A DNA stretch of 64,000 nt from Streptomyces sp. 35G-GA-8. Lineage in GTDB: Bacteria > Actinomycetota > Actinomycetes > Streptomycetales > Streptomycetaceae. The notes below the pieces were generated by a model. The model worked only from the letters and a program-made list of their open reading frames with translations, had not been told where the DNA came from and made no database searches. Below are positions 22,841 through 31,067 of the stretch, piece after piece. The stretch is taken from NCBI RefSeq assembly GCF_023534745.1, contig NZ_JAMHJQ010000005.1, positions 1 through 64,000 of the forward strand, read 5' to 3'. How positions within the stretch are numbered: position 1 is the first letter of the stretch; every line of letters starts with the position of its first letter. A program made the translations under genes and the position numbers.

Positions 22841-24232
22841 TCACATGTGTGGTGGCGGGGCGAGCGTGAAGTCCGCGGGCGCGGCCGGTGGTCGGGCCCG
22901 CCACCCTCGGCCGAGCGCGGCCTCGGCGAAGCGCGGGCTGCCGAAGTAGCCGAAGGCGGCCGGGGCGTTGGGGATCAGACCGGAAACCAGGACGCGGGCC
23001 ACGCGCAGCGAGGTCTCGGCGATGTCCTCGGTGGTCAGGTCGACGGTGATCACACGGTGTCCGCCGGCGGCGAGGGCGGCGTCCAGCGCCTCCCGGCTGC
23101 CGTGGGCGACCTCGGTGACGGGGACGGTGCCGAGGGCGGGTTCGGTGAAGCGGCGCGCCAGAGGGGCCATCCGGTCGTCCAGCCAGACCTGCACATGGGC
23201 GCCGAGGTCGCGTACGGCGGCGAACCGCGGTCCGCAGTCGTCGAGATAGCGCCGGTCGGCCCGGTGGTCGAGGTAGAGACCGCGGGCGAGCATGCCGGCC
23301 TCCACGGCCTGGAACACCCAGCCGTCGGCGTCCACCGCGCCCTGGGTGAACACCCAGGTGTGCACGGCCTCCAGGACCGCCTTGCGGGCCGCTTCGGCCG
23401 GGTCGTAGCGGCAGGCGAATCCGGCCGCGTGGATGCCCCGCCGGGGATCACGCACCAGCGCCGCCGCGCAGGGGGCGAACTCGGAGGGCATCTCCACGAT
23501 GTGGACCTCCAGGTCCGCGCCCGCCAGATCCTTGGTGAGGCCGGGCACGGTCGCCGGGTCGATGCCACGGGTGGGGCCGTCGAGATGCCACCACAGCTCC
23601 AGGGCGTCACGCTCCACGACTTCGAGGAGACCGCGCTCGACGGCGTCGTCGAACCCCTGCCCGGTGGCTATCCCCGCGTAGTTGAGGTGATGGGTGCGCG
23701 GGAGCGAACGCAGCTCGCCCTGACGCCAGTTGAGGTGGGTCAGCGCCACCGGCGCCCAGCACTCCCGCCGGTCCTCCGTACCCGGTGTCCACAGCGCGGG
23801 GGTTTCCGGCCGGAGTTCGGCGTACGGGAATCCCTGGCGTTCGTACTGCCAGGAGGCGTACGAGGGCAGTTCTCCCGGCCCGTACAGTCGCAGCCCCTCG
23901 GCCGCCAGTTGGTCGGCGGTGGCCCGCCGGGGCGCGTTCGGATGGCCCGGCGGCGGGAGGCGATTGCCGCAGTAGCGCTCGACGGCCTCGGCGATGGCGG
24001 CGATCCGCGCGCCGTCGGGGTCGCCGAACGTGGTGCCGAGCGAGACCCGGTCGGCCGGCCAGGCGCCGAGACGGCGGGCGTCCGCGACATTGGCGGTCAT
24101 GGCGATGTAGCGGGGCGGTGCGCCGTCCGGGTGCTCAACGGGTGCCACATCACGGATCAGCCCGCAGACGGGATCGACAAGGGCCTCGATCGGCAGAACG
24201 GTGTTCATCGGCAGAACGCTGCTCAACGGCAT
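22841..24232 (-). CDS. YcaO cyclodehydratase (azoline-forming, TOMM/LAP type)
   Basis: About 463 residues. ATG 24232 has GGAG close upstream and overlaps the stop of the hydrolase gene. ATG 24208 is an alternative. YcaO ATP/Mg motifs are visible as AIAEAVERYCGN (about residues 79-90) and LLEVVERDALELWW (about 202-215). The protein ends in LAPPPHM, a proline-rich tail like the catalytic C-terminal PxPxP of azoline-forming YcaO proteins. It would activate backbone amides with ATP and cyclise Cys, Ser or Thr side chains of the precursor, guided by the C protein encoded upstream. YcaO proteins can also make thioamides or amidines. The SagB and C-protein neighbours favour azolines. Confidence 0.92.
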   Translation of the reverse strand: MPLSSVLPMNTVLPIEALVDPVCGLIRDVAPVEHPDGAPPRYIAMTANVADARRLGAWPADRVSLGTTFGDPDGARIAAIAEAVERYCGNRLPPPGHPNAPRRATADQLAAEGLRLYGPGELPSYASWQYERQGFPYAELRPETPALWTPGTEDRRECWAPVALTHLNWRQGELRSLPRTHHLNYAGIATGQGFDDAVERGLLEVVERDALELWWHLDGPTRGIDPATVPGLTKDLAGADLEVHIVEMPSEFAPCAAALVRDPRRGIHAAGFACRYDPAEAARKAVLEAVHTWVFTQGAVDADGWVFQAVEAGMLARGLYLDHRADRRYLDDCGPRFAAVRDLGAHVQVWLDDRMAPLARRFTEPALGTVPVTEVAHGSREALDAALAAGGHRVITVDLTTEDIAETSLRVARVLVSGLIPNAPAAFGYFGSPRFAEAALGRGWRARPPAAPADFTLAPPPHM

Positions 24233-25773
24233 ATCTCCGGTACGGGCTCGACGTAGCGACGTCGGGCGGTGACGGGCAGGACGAGGGCGCCGCCCCCGGT
24301 CAGTACGGTCCTGCGGGACGGTGCGAGCCGGGTGGCCGTCACCGGGTTCTCGCCGGTGTGCGGGTTGCGCGCGTGGGCGGGGAAGTGGTGTCCGGCGATC
24401 TCGACCCGGAGTCTGGTTCCGGCGTCGAGCCGGCGGCCCAGGGTGCCGAGCGGCACGGTGATGTCCGCGGTCCCGCCCGGCGGGTCGGTGCGCCGGACGA
24501 TGCCGAAGGCGAGTGGTTCCGCGCGGCCGGACGGGTCGAGAGCGGTGACCCGGACCGCCCAGTCGGCGCACGGCCCGTCGGTGACGCCTCTGACTCGTGC
24601 CTCCGCGTGCCCGGCCAGATCGAGCGGGCGCGGCAGCGGGGGCGAGAGCAGCACACAGCGGTCGGCGCCGTCGCCGTCCACCGGGACCATGAGATCGTCG
24701 GAGCGCACGGGCCGGGCCGGGTCGGCCGTGAACTCCGCGCCGTGCAGCAGCCGCAGGCCCGTGGGGGTACCGAAGGCCCAGACCGTGGGCCGGGTGGATA
24801 CCGCGTCCCCGATCCCACTCGGTGCCGTACGCCCGCCCGGTGCGCGGTACCAGCGGCCGCTGTCACCAAGGGCGATGACGCCGTGCCGGGTGTGCTCAAG
24901 CCTGCCCGCGAGGGCCGCCTTCGCCCACCGTACGTACAGCGCGCCGAGGTTGATCCGGCCGGGTGCGGCCGGTGCCGCCCCGGCGGTGAGACGGTGGCCC
25001 CACGGTCCGAGCAGCAGTCGGGACGGGCCGCCCCAGCCTCGCCACAGCGCCAGGGTGTCCTCGGCGAACGGGTCGCGGGTGCCGCCGACCGCGAGGAGCG
25101 GCAGCCGGGCGGCCGACCCGTCCAGGACCAGCCTTCCGCGCCGGCGGTCGTCCCATATCCGGGGCCATGAGGGGAGTTCACGCTCCAGCCGGTCGCCCAA
25201 TCCGACGACCGGGAGGTGTTCCAGCAGCTGGGGATCCCTGGCCAGGGCCGTCCCCAGCGCTTCGGGGTCGGAGTCGGGCCGGTCGCCGTGCGCCGCCCAC
25301 CATCCGGCCCGGGCCCGGAGCCGCTCGGGTCCGGTGGCCTCGCGAGCCGTCTCGGCGAGGCCGAGGGCGGGCACGGCGGCGATCACGGCGTCCGGCGTAG
25401 CGTCACCGTCGCCGTCATGGGCCACGGCGGTGACGAGCGCGCAGTAGGCGGCGTACGACGCTCCCGCGGCGACCACCCGGCCGTCGCTCCACGGATGGCC
25501 GCGCACCCAGGACAGGGTCGCCGCGCCGTCCTCGTCCTCATGGTTCCCGTACGGATGCCACTCCCCTTCCGAACCGTGCCGGCCCCGTACGTCCTGGGCA
25601 ACGGCGGCGAAGCCGTGGGCCGCCCAGCCGCGCAGCTCGGCGCGGTGGGCGGTACGGCCGTAGGGGGTCCTGATCACTACGGTGGGGTGGGGCCCGGAGG
25701 ATCGCGGCAGGCACAGGTCGGTGGCCAGCCGGACGCCGTCCGGCGCGATGACGTGGTGAGTCCGGGCGGTCAT
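24223..25773 (-). CDS. CocE/NonD-family alpha/beta hydrolase (peptidase S15-like)
   Basis: 516 residues from ATG 25773, overlapping the upstream stop as ATGA. The N-terminal alpha/beta-hydrolase domain has the nucleophile motif AGASYAAY (Ser about residue 106), an acidic residue in GGTRDPFAED and His in GPWGHRL. The C-terminal half is a jelly-roll-like X-Pro dipeptidyl-peptidase domain. Known relatives include cocaine esterase, glutaryl-7-ACA acylase and X-Pro dipeptidases. Within a RiPP operon a role in removing the leader or trimming the peptide is attractive but unproven. Hydrolysis of an ester or amide in another substrate is equally possible. Confidence 0.88.
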   Translation of the reverse strand: MTARTHHVIAPDGVRLATDLCLPRSSGPHPTVVIRTPYGRTAHRAELRGWAAHGFAAVAQDVRGRHGSEGEWHPYGNHEDEDGAATLSWVRGHPWSDGRVVAAGASYAAYCALVTAVAHDGDGDATPDAVIAAVPALGLAETAREATGPERLRARAGWWAAHGDRPDSDPEALGTALARDPQLLEHLPVVGLGDRLERELPSWPRIWDDRRRGRLVLDGSAARLPLLAVGGTRDPFAEDTLALWRGWGGPSRLLLGPWGHRLTAGAAPAAPGRINLGALYVRWAKAALAGRLEHTRHGVIALGDSGRWYRAPGGRTAPSGIGDAVSTRPTVWAFGTPTGLRLLHGAEFTADPARPVRSDDLMVPVDGDGADRCVLLSPPLPRPLDLAGHAEARVRGVTDGPCADWAVRVTALDPSGRAEPLAFGIVRRTDPPGGTADITVPLGTLGRRLDAGTRLRVEIAGHHFPAHARNPHTGENPVTATRLAPSRRTVLTGGGALVLPVTARRRYVEPVPEICR

Positions 25774-26645
25774 GGCCGGCTGCCCACCGGCTTGGCGGAG
25801 GCGGGCAACGGGGCGACCGCGGGCACGGGCAGGACGGGATGGTCGGTGACCGTCAGATCCCTCAGGTCCACCCGCCGCAGTCTGCGGCGAACGGGCAGTG
25901 CGGCGGACCTGTACCGCTCTCCGGCCGCCCAGGCGACCAGGTCGGCGGTGAGCAGTGAGGCGATGAGCGCGGCGGACGCCTCGGTGGGGCGCGGGCCGGT
26001 GTCGGGGGTGCGGTGGCCGGCCCAGTAGGCGGCGAGTTCGCGGTGGGCGGGGGTCGCGGCGAGCCTGCGCAGACGTATGTGGGCGGAGGTGATGTCCCCG
26101 GGGGCCGAGGCGATCGGTTCGATCCATGTGTGGGCGCCCTCGCGGTGGCAGCGCAGCCAGCCGACGCGCACCGCGGGCAGCCGGTCGGCCTCGTCCCACA
26201 GCCCTTCGGGAACGGGCGAGTCGAGGCACCAGACCACCGCGGTCGGGACGTCGGGCGCGTGTCCCTCCACGAGTTCGGATACCTGTGCCGGTTCCGCCGT
26301 GCGGAGATCGGCGCCCTCGGCGGCGGCGAAGCGTGCGAGCGGCGCGGTGAGGCTTGTGTCGCCCAGGAGGAGCACCGTGTGTCCGCGCAGTGGACCCGGC
26401 CGGGGGTCCGCGGTCGCCGGAACGGCGTAGCCGGCCTCCTCGAACGCCTCGACGAGCGGGGCGAGTTCGTCGTTCGTCTCCGTACCTTTCCCGCCCGCTC
26501 CCGTGACCAGCCGGTGGGTCAGTGCCTCGCCGTCGGCACGGCCGGTGTCGATGCGCAGGAACTCCCCGTCCGCGGTGCGGAGTGCCAGTCCTTCACCTGG
26601 GACGTTGACGATCCCGGTGCCGGGAGCGAGTCGACTGGGGGGCAC
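25770..26645 (-). CDS. TOMM cyclodehydratase partner (C protein, ThiF/E1-like) with probable leader-binding N-terminus
   Basis: 291 residues from GTG 26645 with GGAGG upstream. The N-terminal ~75 residues (GLALRTADGEFLRIDTGRADGEAL) look like the small winged-helix leader-recognition domain of these proteins. A Rossmann-like segment (HTVLLLGDTSLTAPLARFAAAEG) and a strand/helix core resembling the bacteriocin cyclodehydratase domain follow. This partner presents the precursor peptide to YcaO. It is short compared with full SagC-like proteins, suggesting a minimal C protein with YcaO kept as a separate chain. Two hairpins separate it from the precursor gene upstream. Recognition rests partly on its place between precursor and YcaO. 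Confidence 0.8.
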   Translation of the reverse strand: MPPSRLAPGTGIVNVPGEGLALRTADGEFLRIDTGRADGEALTHRLVTGAGGKGTETNDELAPLVEAFEEAGYAVPATADPRPGPLRGHTVLLLGDTSLTAPLARFAAAEGADLRTAEPAQVSELVEGHAPDVPTAVVWCLDSPVPEGLWDEADRLPAVRVGWLRCHREGAHTWIEPIASAPGDITSAHIRLRRLAATPAHRELAAYWAGHRTPDTGPRPTEASAALIASLLTADLVAWAAGERYRSAALPVRRRLRRVDLRDLTVTDHPVLPVPAVAPLPASAKPVGSRP

Positions 26646-26686
26646 GGAAACCTCCGGGTGTGGGTCGTTGTCAGGGCCAGGAACGG

Positions 26687-26723
26687 GACGGGCCCGCCCG
26701 TATCACAGCCGGGCGGGCCCGTC
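26687..26723. terminator. Perfect 14-bp stem hairpin between precursor and maturation genes
   Basis: Arms GACGGGCCCGCCCG (26687-26700) and its exact complement (26710-26723) enclose a 9-base loop. There is no U-run on either strand, so it is either a GC-only Streptomyces terminator or an mRNA stability/attenuation element. It lies 40 bases after the precursor stop and 42 bases before the C-protein start. Confidence 0.75.
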
Positions 26724-26737
26724 GCGCGTTCTCGCTA

Positions 26738-26755
26738 CCTGCTGTTGTCAGCAGG
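26738..26755 (-). terminator. Small hairpin just after the precursor stop codon
   Basis: Seven-base arms CCTGCTG and CAGCAGG with a 4-base loop, starting 8 bases beyond the precursor stop. With the larger hairpin downstream it could stabilise a short precursor mRNA and reduce read-through to the enzymes. Confidence 0.6.
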
Positions 26756-26762
26756 AGGCGTG

Positions 26763-26897
26763 CTACTTCTCAGCCGCGGTGTCGGCCTCGACGGCGTCGT
26801 CGAAGGGGTTCTCGACGAGGGCGTTCGAGTGGGTGGCGGAGAGGTGGGCGAGCTGGCCCTGGTCGGCGATCGGGCTGAACACCTTGTCGCGCTCCAT
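26763..26897 (-). CDS. Putative RiPP precursor peptide, 44 residues
   Basis: ATG 26897 is preceded by GGAGG with 9-base spacing, a strong ribosome site. The peptide begins MERDKVFSPIADQGQLAHLS and ends ...NPFDDAVEADTAAEK, with an acidic C-terminal half. It has no Cys. Possible heterocyclisation residues are Ser8, Ser20, Thr22, Ser24 and Thr40. Directly after the TAG stop the same frame continues His-Ala-Ser-Cys and then TGA, so a readthrough or corrected form would end in Ser-Cys. Position immediately upstream of C-protein, YcaO and SagB genes, and directly after a Zur/Fur-like box, supports a precursor role. I do not recognise the peptide family and cannot define the leader/core border. Confidence 0.7.
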   Translation of the reverse strand: MERDKVFSPIADQGQLAHLSATHSNALVENPFDDAVEADTAAEK

Positions 26898-26961
26898 GAG
26901 TTGATGCCTCCATTTGATTCGTGTTGATGGTCGCGGCTGTCGTCCGGCCGCACCACAGACA

Positions 26962-27798
26962 CTAATGAATATGATTTTCATTCTGCAATGGTTTTCGATG
27001 TTCGACAGGGTGATCTGGGTAACAGACCGGCCAGCCGCCCTCGGCATCCCGGTCCACCCGGCCCTGGACACCCAGCACTTCGGCCAGCAGTCCCGGTGTG
27101 ACCACCTCGTGCGGCGTGCCGTCGGCGGCCACCCGGCCGTCGCACAACGCCACGATCCGCTCCGCGAAGCGGGCCGCGTGGTTGAGGTCATGAAGCACCA
27201 TCACCACCGTCAAGCCACGCTGCTCGCGCAGCCGCACCACCGTTTGAAGCACGTCCAGCTGGTGCCTCAGGTCCAGATAGGTGGTCGGCTCGTCGAGGAG
27301 GAGCACCCGGGTGTCCTGGGCCAACGCCATGGCCAGCCGCACGCGTTGGCGCTCGCCCCCGGACAGCGCGTCCACCCGACGGTCCGCCCACTCCGTGACA
27401 CCGACATCCGCGAGCGCCCGGGCACTCACCTCGTCGTCCCCGTTCCGGAGCATGCCGAGCGGCCCCCGGGCGGCGTACCGCCCCTGCCGCACCAACTGGC
27501 GTACGGTCAGCCCCGGTACGGCCGGGGCGGATTGATGCAGCAGCGCGACCCGGCGGGCGGCAGCCCTTCTGGTCAGCCCGGACACCTCGTCCCCCGCCAG
27601 CAGTACACGGCCCCCGCTCGGGGCGAGCAGCCCGGCGGCCAGCTTGAGGAAGGTGCTCTTGCCGCAGCCGTTCAGCCCGATCAGGGCCACCAGCTCCCCT
27701 GCTCCGATACGCAGGTCGACGCCGCGCAGGACTTCGCGCCCCGGATACCCGAACCGAAGGCCCTCCGCCCGGACGGCACCGGAATCCCCAGTGATCAT
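26962..27798 (-). CDS. ABC transporter ATP-binding protein (FecE/FhuC-like)
   Basis: 278 residues from ATG 27798 with AGAGGAAG upstream. Walker A GLNGCGKST (41-49), signature LSGGERQRV (145-153) and Walker B VLLLDEP (165-171) are intact. It matches the ATPases of siderophore, haem and vitamin B12 importers. It would energise the two FecCD-type permeases encoded directly upstream. The gene's last codons encode NENHIH and a TAG stop, and they overlap the AT-rich palindrome that probably controls the precursor gene. It lies 68 bp after the FecD-like stop. Confidence 0.93.
   Translation of the reverse strand: MITGDSGAVRAEGLRFGYPGREVLRGVDLRIGAGELVALIGLNGCGKSTFLKLAAGLLAPSGGRVLLAGDEVSGLTRRAAARRVALLHQSAPAVPGLTVRQLVRQGRYAARGPLGMLRNGDDEVSARALADVGVTEWADRRVDALSGGERQRVRLAMALAQDTRVLLLDEPTTYLDLRHQLDVLQTVVRLREQRGLTVVMVLHDLNHAARFAERIVALCDGRVAADGTPHEVVTPGLLAEVLGVQGRVDRDAEGGWPVCYPDHPVEHRKPLQNENHIH
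26966..26980. promoter_or_regulatory. Zur/Fur-type 7-1-7 box upstream of the precursor gene
   Basis: TGAATATGATTTTCA is a 15-bp near-palindrome (six of seven pairs). It differs at one base from TGAAAATGATTTTCA, the form I recall for Streptomyces Zur sites. It is 69 bases upstream of the precursor ATG and lies within the 3' end of the transporter ATPase gene. A metal-responsive internal promoter for the RiPP genes is the likely meaning. Confidence 0.65.
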
Positions 27799-27866
27799 GT
27801 CGCTTCCTCTCCCGCCCTCTCTCCCACCCGCACCGCGCGCCCCTCGTGGGTCATCGCGTCGGCCGT

Positions 27867-28922
27867 TCATCGCTCGTCCGTACGTCGGCCGGCCACGATC
27901 AACAGCAGCCCCGCGCCGACACAGGTGGTGAGCGCGCCCACCGGGACGGTGAAGCGGTCCGAGTCGAGTGCCTCGGCCAGCGACCGGGACAGCGTCTGCG
28001 CGCCGGCGTCGGCCCCGCACACCACGACCGCCCCGAGCAGCCCCGCGCCCGGGAGTGCGATCCGCAGTTCGGCGCCGAAGACGGCCAGCGCCAGATGCGG
28101 CACGAGCAGCCCGACGAAACCGAGCGCCCCCACCGCTGACACCGCACCGGCCGTCAGCGCCACCGCGCACACCAGGGCCGCTGCCCGGCCCCGGCCGGTG
28201 TCGAGCCCGACCGCCGCGGCCTGTTCGTCGCCGCAGCGCAGCAGTGTCAGCGGTCCGGCGAGCAGCCAGGCCACCGCCGCCCACACCAGGGCCCAGGGCC
28301 ACAACAGGTGCCAGTGCTGCCACACCCGCCCCTCCGTGGAGCCGACCAGCCACTGGACGACACTGCCCAGTTCGCCGGGCGCCACCAGCAGCACCATGGC
28401 GGTGCATCCGGCGAGCACCGCCGAGACGAGTACGCCGTACACCGCGGTCTGCTCCGCATCGCCCCTCTCCCGTCCGGCGAGCAGCCAGAGCAGTCCCGCT
28501 CCGGCGAAGCCGCCGAGACACGCCGCCACGACCACTGCCGCCGGGGACTCCCAGCCGGCGAGGCCGAGCCCCGTGGCGGTCACGGCGCCGAGCACCGCGC
28601 CCGGGGTGACGCCGGTGACCTCGGGCCCGGCCAGCGGATTGCGCAACGCCGACTGGAGCACCAGCCCGGCCAGTCCGAGACTCGCGCCCGCGACCAGCGC
28701 CACCAGCAGCCGGGGCAGCCTGAGCTGGAGCACGATGTGCCGGGCCATCGGGTCGCCGCCGCCGAGCAGGACGTCCCGGGCATCGGCGAGCGAGACGGCA
28801 CGCCCGGCGACGAGATCGGCGCAGCCGACCACGACGACGAGCAGCGCGAGGGCCGTGATCCTGGCGGGCCCGGTCCGTACCGCGCGGTGGACCGGCGCCG
28901 CGACGGTCCCTGGCACACTCAT
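27867..28922 (-). CDS. FecCD-family ABC transporter permease (second)
   Basis: 351 residues from ATG 28922, overlapping the upstream permease stop as ATGA. Around nine or ten hydrophobic segments are present. Family motifs include LRLPRLLVALVAGASLGLAG, LRNPLAGPEVTGVTPGA and GFVGLLVPHLA, as in FecD, FhuG and BtuC. It should pair with the permease encoded just upstream to form the channel for a metal-chelate delivered by the lipoprotein. Confidence 0.93.
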   Translation of the reverse strand: MSVPGTVAAPVHRAVRTGPARITALALLVVVVGCADLVAGRAVSLADARDVLLGGGDPMARHIVLQLRLPRLLVALVAGASLGLAGLVLQSALRNPLAGPEVTGVTPGAVLGAVTATGLGLAGWESPAAVVVAACLGGFAGAGLLWLLAGRERGDAEQTAVYGVLVSAVLAGCTAMVLLVAPGELGSVVQWLVGSTEGRVWQHWHLLWPWALVWAAVAWLLAGPLTLLRCGDEQAAAVGLDTGRGRAAALVCAVALTAGAVSAVGALGFVGLLVPHLALAVFGAELRIALPGAGLLGAVVVCGADAGAQTLSRSLAEALDSDRFTVPVGALTTCVGAGLLLIVAGRRTDER

Positions 28923-29995
28923 CGTTCCGCCTTCCGTATGAGGGCGGGCGGGGCGTCCCGTACCGGATCGGCCTCCGCCTCGTTTCGCGCGACGGGTTCC
29001 GCGCGTACCCCGGTCCGGGAGCGTCGCCACCCCGGCTTCATCAGGGCCACCCCGACGGGCACCCCGACCAGCGCGGTCCACGCGCCCACCGGCGTCTCGA
29101 CGGGAGCGAGGGCCAGTCGCGCCGGCTGGTCGGCGCAGAGCACCACGACGGCACCGCACGCCGCCGACCAGACGAGACGGCGCGCGGCGTCACCGTCCGG
29201 CCGCAGCCGTCCGGCCAGCTGGGGCGCGAGGAAGCCGACCCAGGCCACCGGTCCGCAGACCGCCACGACCGGAGCGATCAGTACGACGGCGATGGCCAGC
29301 GCGGCCACCCTGGCGCGTCCGGCCCGTACGCCCAGTGCGCGGGCGTCGTCGTCCCCCAGCCGCAGCACCCCGAGCACCGGCACACACAGCACGAGCGCGG
29401 GGAGCGCCACGACGAGCCACGGCCAGAGCCCCGTGACGTCGTCCCAGGTCCGGGCGGACAGACTGCCCAGCAGATAGCGGTAGATGAGCTGGAGGTCGAG
29501 CTGGTCGGCGAGCACCATGAGCACCAACAGGCCCGCCTGGAGCGCCGCCGCGACGGCGGCTCCGGTCAGCAACACCGCCGAGGGGCCCCGTCCGAGGCCC
29601 GCGGCGACCAGGGTCAGCAGCCCGCCGAGCGCCGCCCCGCCCAGAGCCAGGAACGGCTCCACGGCGAGCGGCACGGACACGGCGAGCACCAGCGGAGCCG
29701 CCACCCCGAGCGCGGCGCCCGAGGAGACGCCGAGCATCTCGGGGACGGCGAGCGGGTTGCTCAACGCCTCCTGGAGCACCAGCCCCGCGGCGCCCAGACA
29801 GGCCCCGGCGACCATCGCCAGCACCAGCCGCGGCAACCGCAGTTGGCCGACGATGACACCCTCAGGACCGTCTCCTCCCAGCGCCGCCGCGATCCGCGTC
29901 GGTGCCACGTACGGCGTTCCCAGACACAGGGCACACACAGCGCTCGCCAGGGCCGCCGTCAGCAGACAGACGAGCGCGACCGGCCGTCGTGTCAC
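28919..29995 (-). CDS. FecCD-family ABC transporter permease (first)
   Basis: 358 residues from ATG 29995, coupled by ATGA to the lipoprotein gene upstream and to the second permease downstream. Diagnostic motifs are LRLPRLVLAMVAGACLGAAG, LSNPLAVPEMLGVSSGA and WVGFLAPQLA. It is nearly all membrane-spanning, with a charged cytoplasmic tail (RRSRTGVRAEPVARNEAEAD). It is one half of the importer channel. Substrate is unknown from sequence; context with azole-forming genes and a Zur/Fur-type box suggests a metal-loaded peptide. Confidence 0.93.
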   Translation of the reverse strand: MTRRPVALVCLLTAALASAVCALCLGTPYVAPTRIAAALGGDGPEGVIVGQLRLPRLVLAMVAGACLGAAGLVLQEALSNPLAVPEMLGVSSGAALGVAAPLVLAVSVPLAVEPFLALGGAALGGLLTLVAAGLGRGPSAVLLTGAAVAAALQAGLLVLMVLADQLDLQLIYRYLLGSLSARTWDDVTGLWPWLVVALPALVLCVPVLGVLRLGDDDARALGVRAGRARVAALAIAVVLIAPVVAVCGPVAWVGFLAPQLAGRLRPDGDAARRLVWSAACGAVVVLCADQPARLALAPVETPVGAWTALVGVPVGVALMKPGWRRSRTGVRAEPVARNEAEADPVRDAPPALIRKAER

Positions 29996-30978
29996 CGGAG
30001 CGCGGCCGTCGCCTCGTCAAGGACCAGGCCCAGGGAGCGGGTTCCGCGCCCCTTGGCCCACGCCTCGGAGTCGACCTCGATGACCTTGCCGTTCTTGACA
30101 GCGGGAATCCGCGACCAGAGCGGGTTCTTGGCGAGCCTGTCGGACAGCTTGCCGTCGGGGGCGCCGAACGAGAGAGTCTCGACGAACAGCACGTCGACGT
30201 CGCGGGCGAGGATTTCCTCCAGGCTGTATGTACCGTCCACGCCGCGGCTCTTCCATGGATAGTGGGAGAACTTCGGGAAGAGCCCGGCCGCGACATCGGT
30301 CTCCGGGGTCGCGACGCCGAAGTTCTCGTCACTGCCGAAGATGATCAGGGCGGTCTTGTCGCTCTTGTCGTTCTCCACCTCGGCCAGGCGGGTACGGAAC
30401 GTACGCTCCGCCTTCTCCCCCTGCTCTGTGCGCCCGGTCAGGGCGGCCAGGTTCCGCAGATAGCCGACGCTGTCCTGCCAGGAGCCGGGCTGAACCGGCC
30501 AGAAGGTGGTGGCGCCCTTCAGCGCGGGCGCGAGCTTGCCGTGGGTGTCCTCCAGACCGATCACCAGGTCCGGCTCGTACGAGAGGATCGCCTCGACCTC
30601 GGGGCTCAGGAAGCCGCCCGGCACAACCGGTATCCTCGCCGCCTTCTCCTTGCCCAGGAACTTCGGATGCGCCGGCAACGCGGAGTTGGTGGCGGCCGGG
30701 GTCATGCCCAGTTCCACGAGCATGTCGTCGCAGAGCGCCACCAGGCAGACGACCTTCTCCGGGGGCTTCGCCAGGGAGACGGTGACGCCCTTGGCATCGG
30801 TGATTTTGGTCGCCCTCTCGATAGGCCGTACGTCGACGCTCGTGCGTGCGGTGTCACTCTTCTCGGCCTTGCCCGCGGAGTCGTCGCCGCCCGGGGCTCC
30901 GGAGCCGCAACCGACAAGCAGGCCTCCCAGTACGGCGGTCGCGACCCATCGACGGGCTCTCAGCAGTGTGCGTGGCAT
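29992..30978 (-). CDS. Metal-chelate ABC transporter substrate-binding lipoprotein (FecB/FhuD-like)
   Basis: 328 residues from ATG 30978, with AGAGGAA upstream. A signal peptide with lipobox LVGC (Cys24) gives membrane anchoring. The mature part has the two-lobed periplasmic-binding-protein pattern of siderophore binders: EKVVCLVALCDDMLVELGM, then SYEPDLVIGLE, and a late FVETLSFGAPDG...NPLWSRIPAVKNGKVIEVD. It is the first gene of the leftward unit. A perfect Fur/Zur-type palindrome lies 90 bases upstream. Expected role is capture of a metal complex outside the membrane and delivery to the coupled permeases. Confidence 0.92.
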   Translation of the reverse strand: MPRTLLRARRWVATAVLGGLLVGCGSGAPGGDDSAGKAEKSDTARTSVDVRPIERATKITDAKGVTVSLAKPPEKVVCLVALCDDMLVELGMTPAATNSALPAHPKFLGKEKAARIPVVPGGFLSPEVEAILSYEPDLVIGLEDTHGKLAPALKGATTFWPVQPGSWQDSVGYLRNLAALTGRTEQGEKAERTFRTRLAEVENDKSDKTALIIFGSDENFGVATPETDVAAGLFPKFSHYPWKSRGVDGTYSLEEILARDVDVLFVETLSFGAPDGKLSDRLAKNPLWSRIPAVKNGKVIEVDSEAWAKGRGTRSLGLVLDEATAALR

Positions 30979-31067
30979 GGGATGGGTTCCTCTGTTCTGT
31001 CGTCCCGGGGCAGGGCAGGCGTCTCGGCAGGGGCCCGGCGCTCCCCCTTCGGACCAAGATGCAGTCA

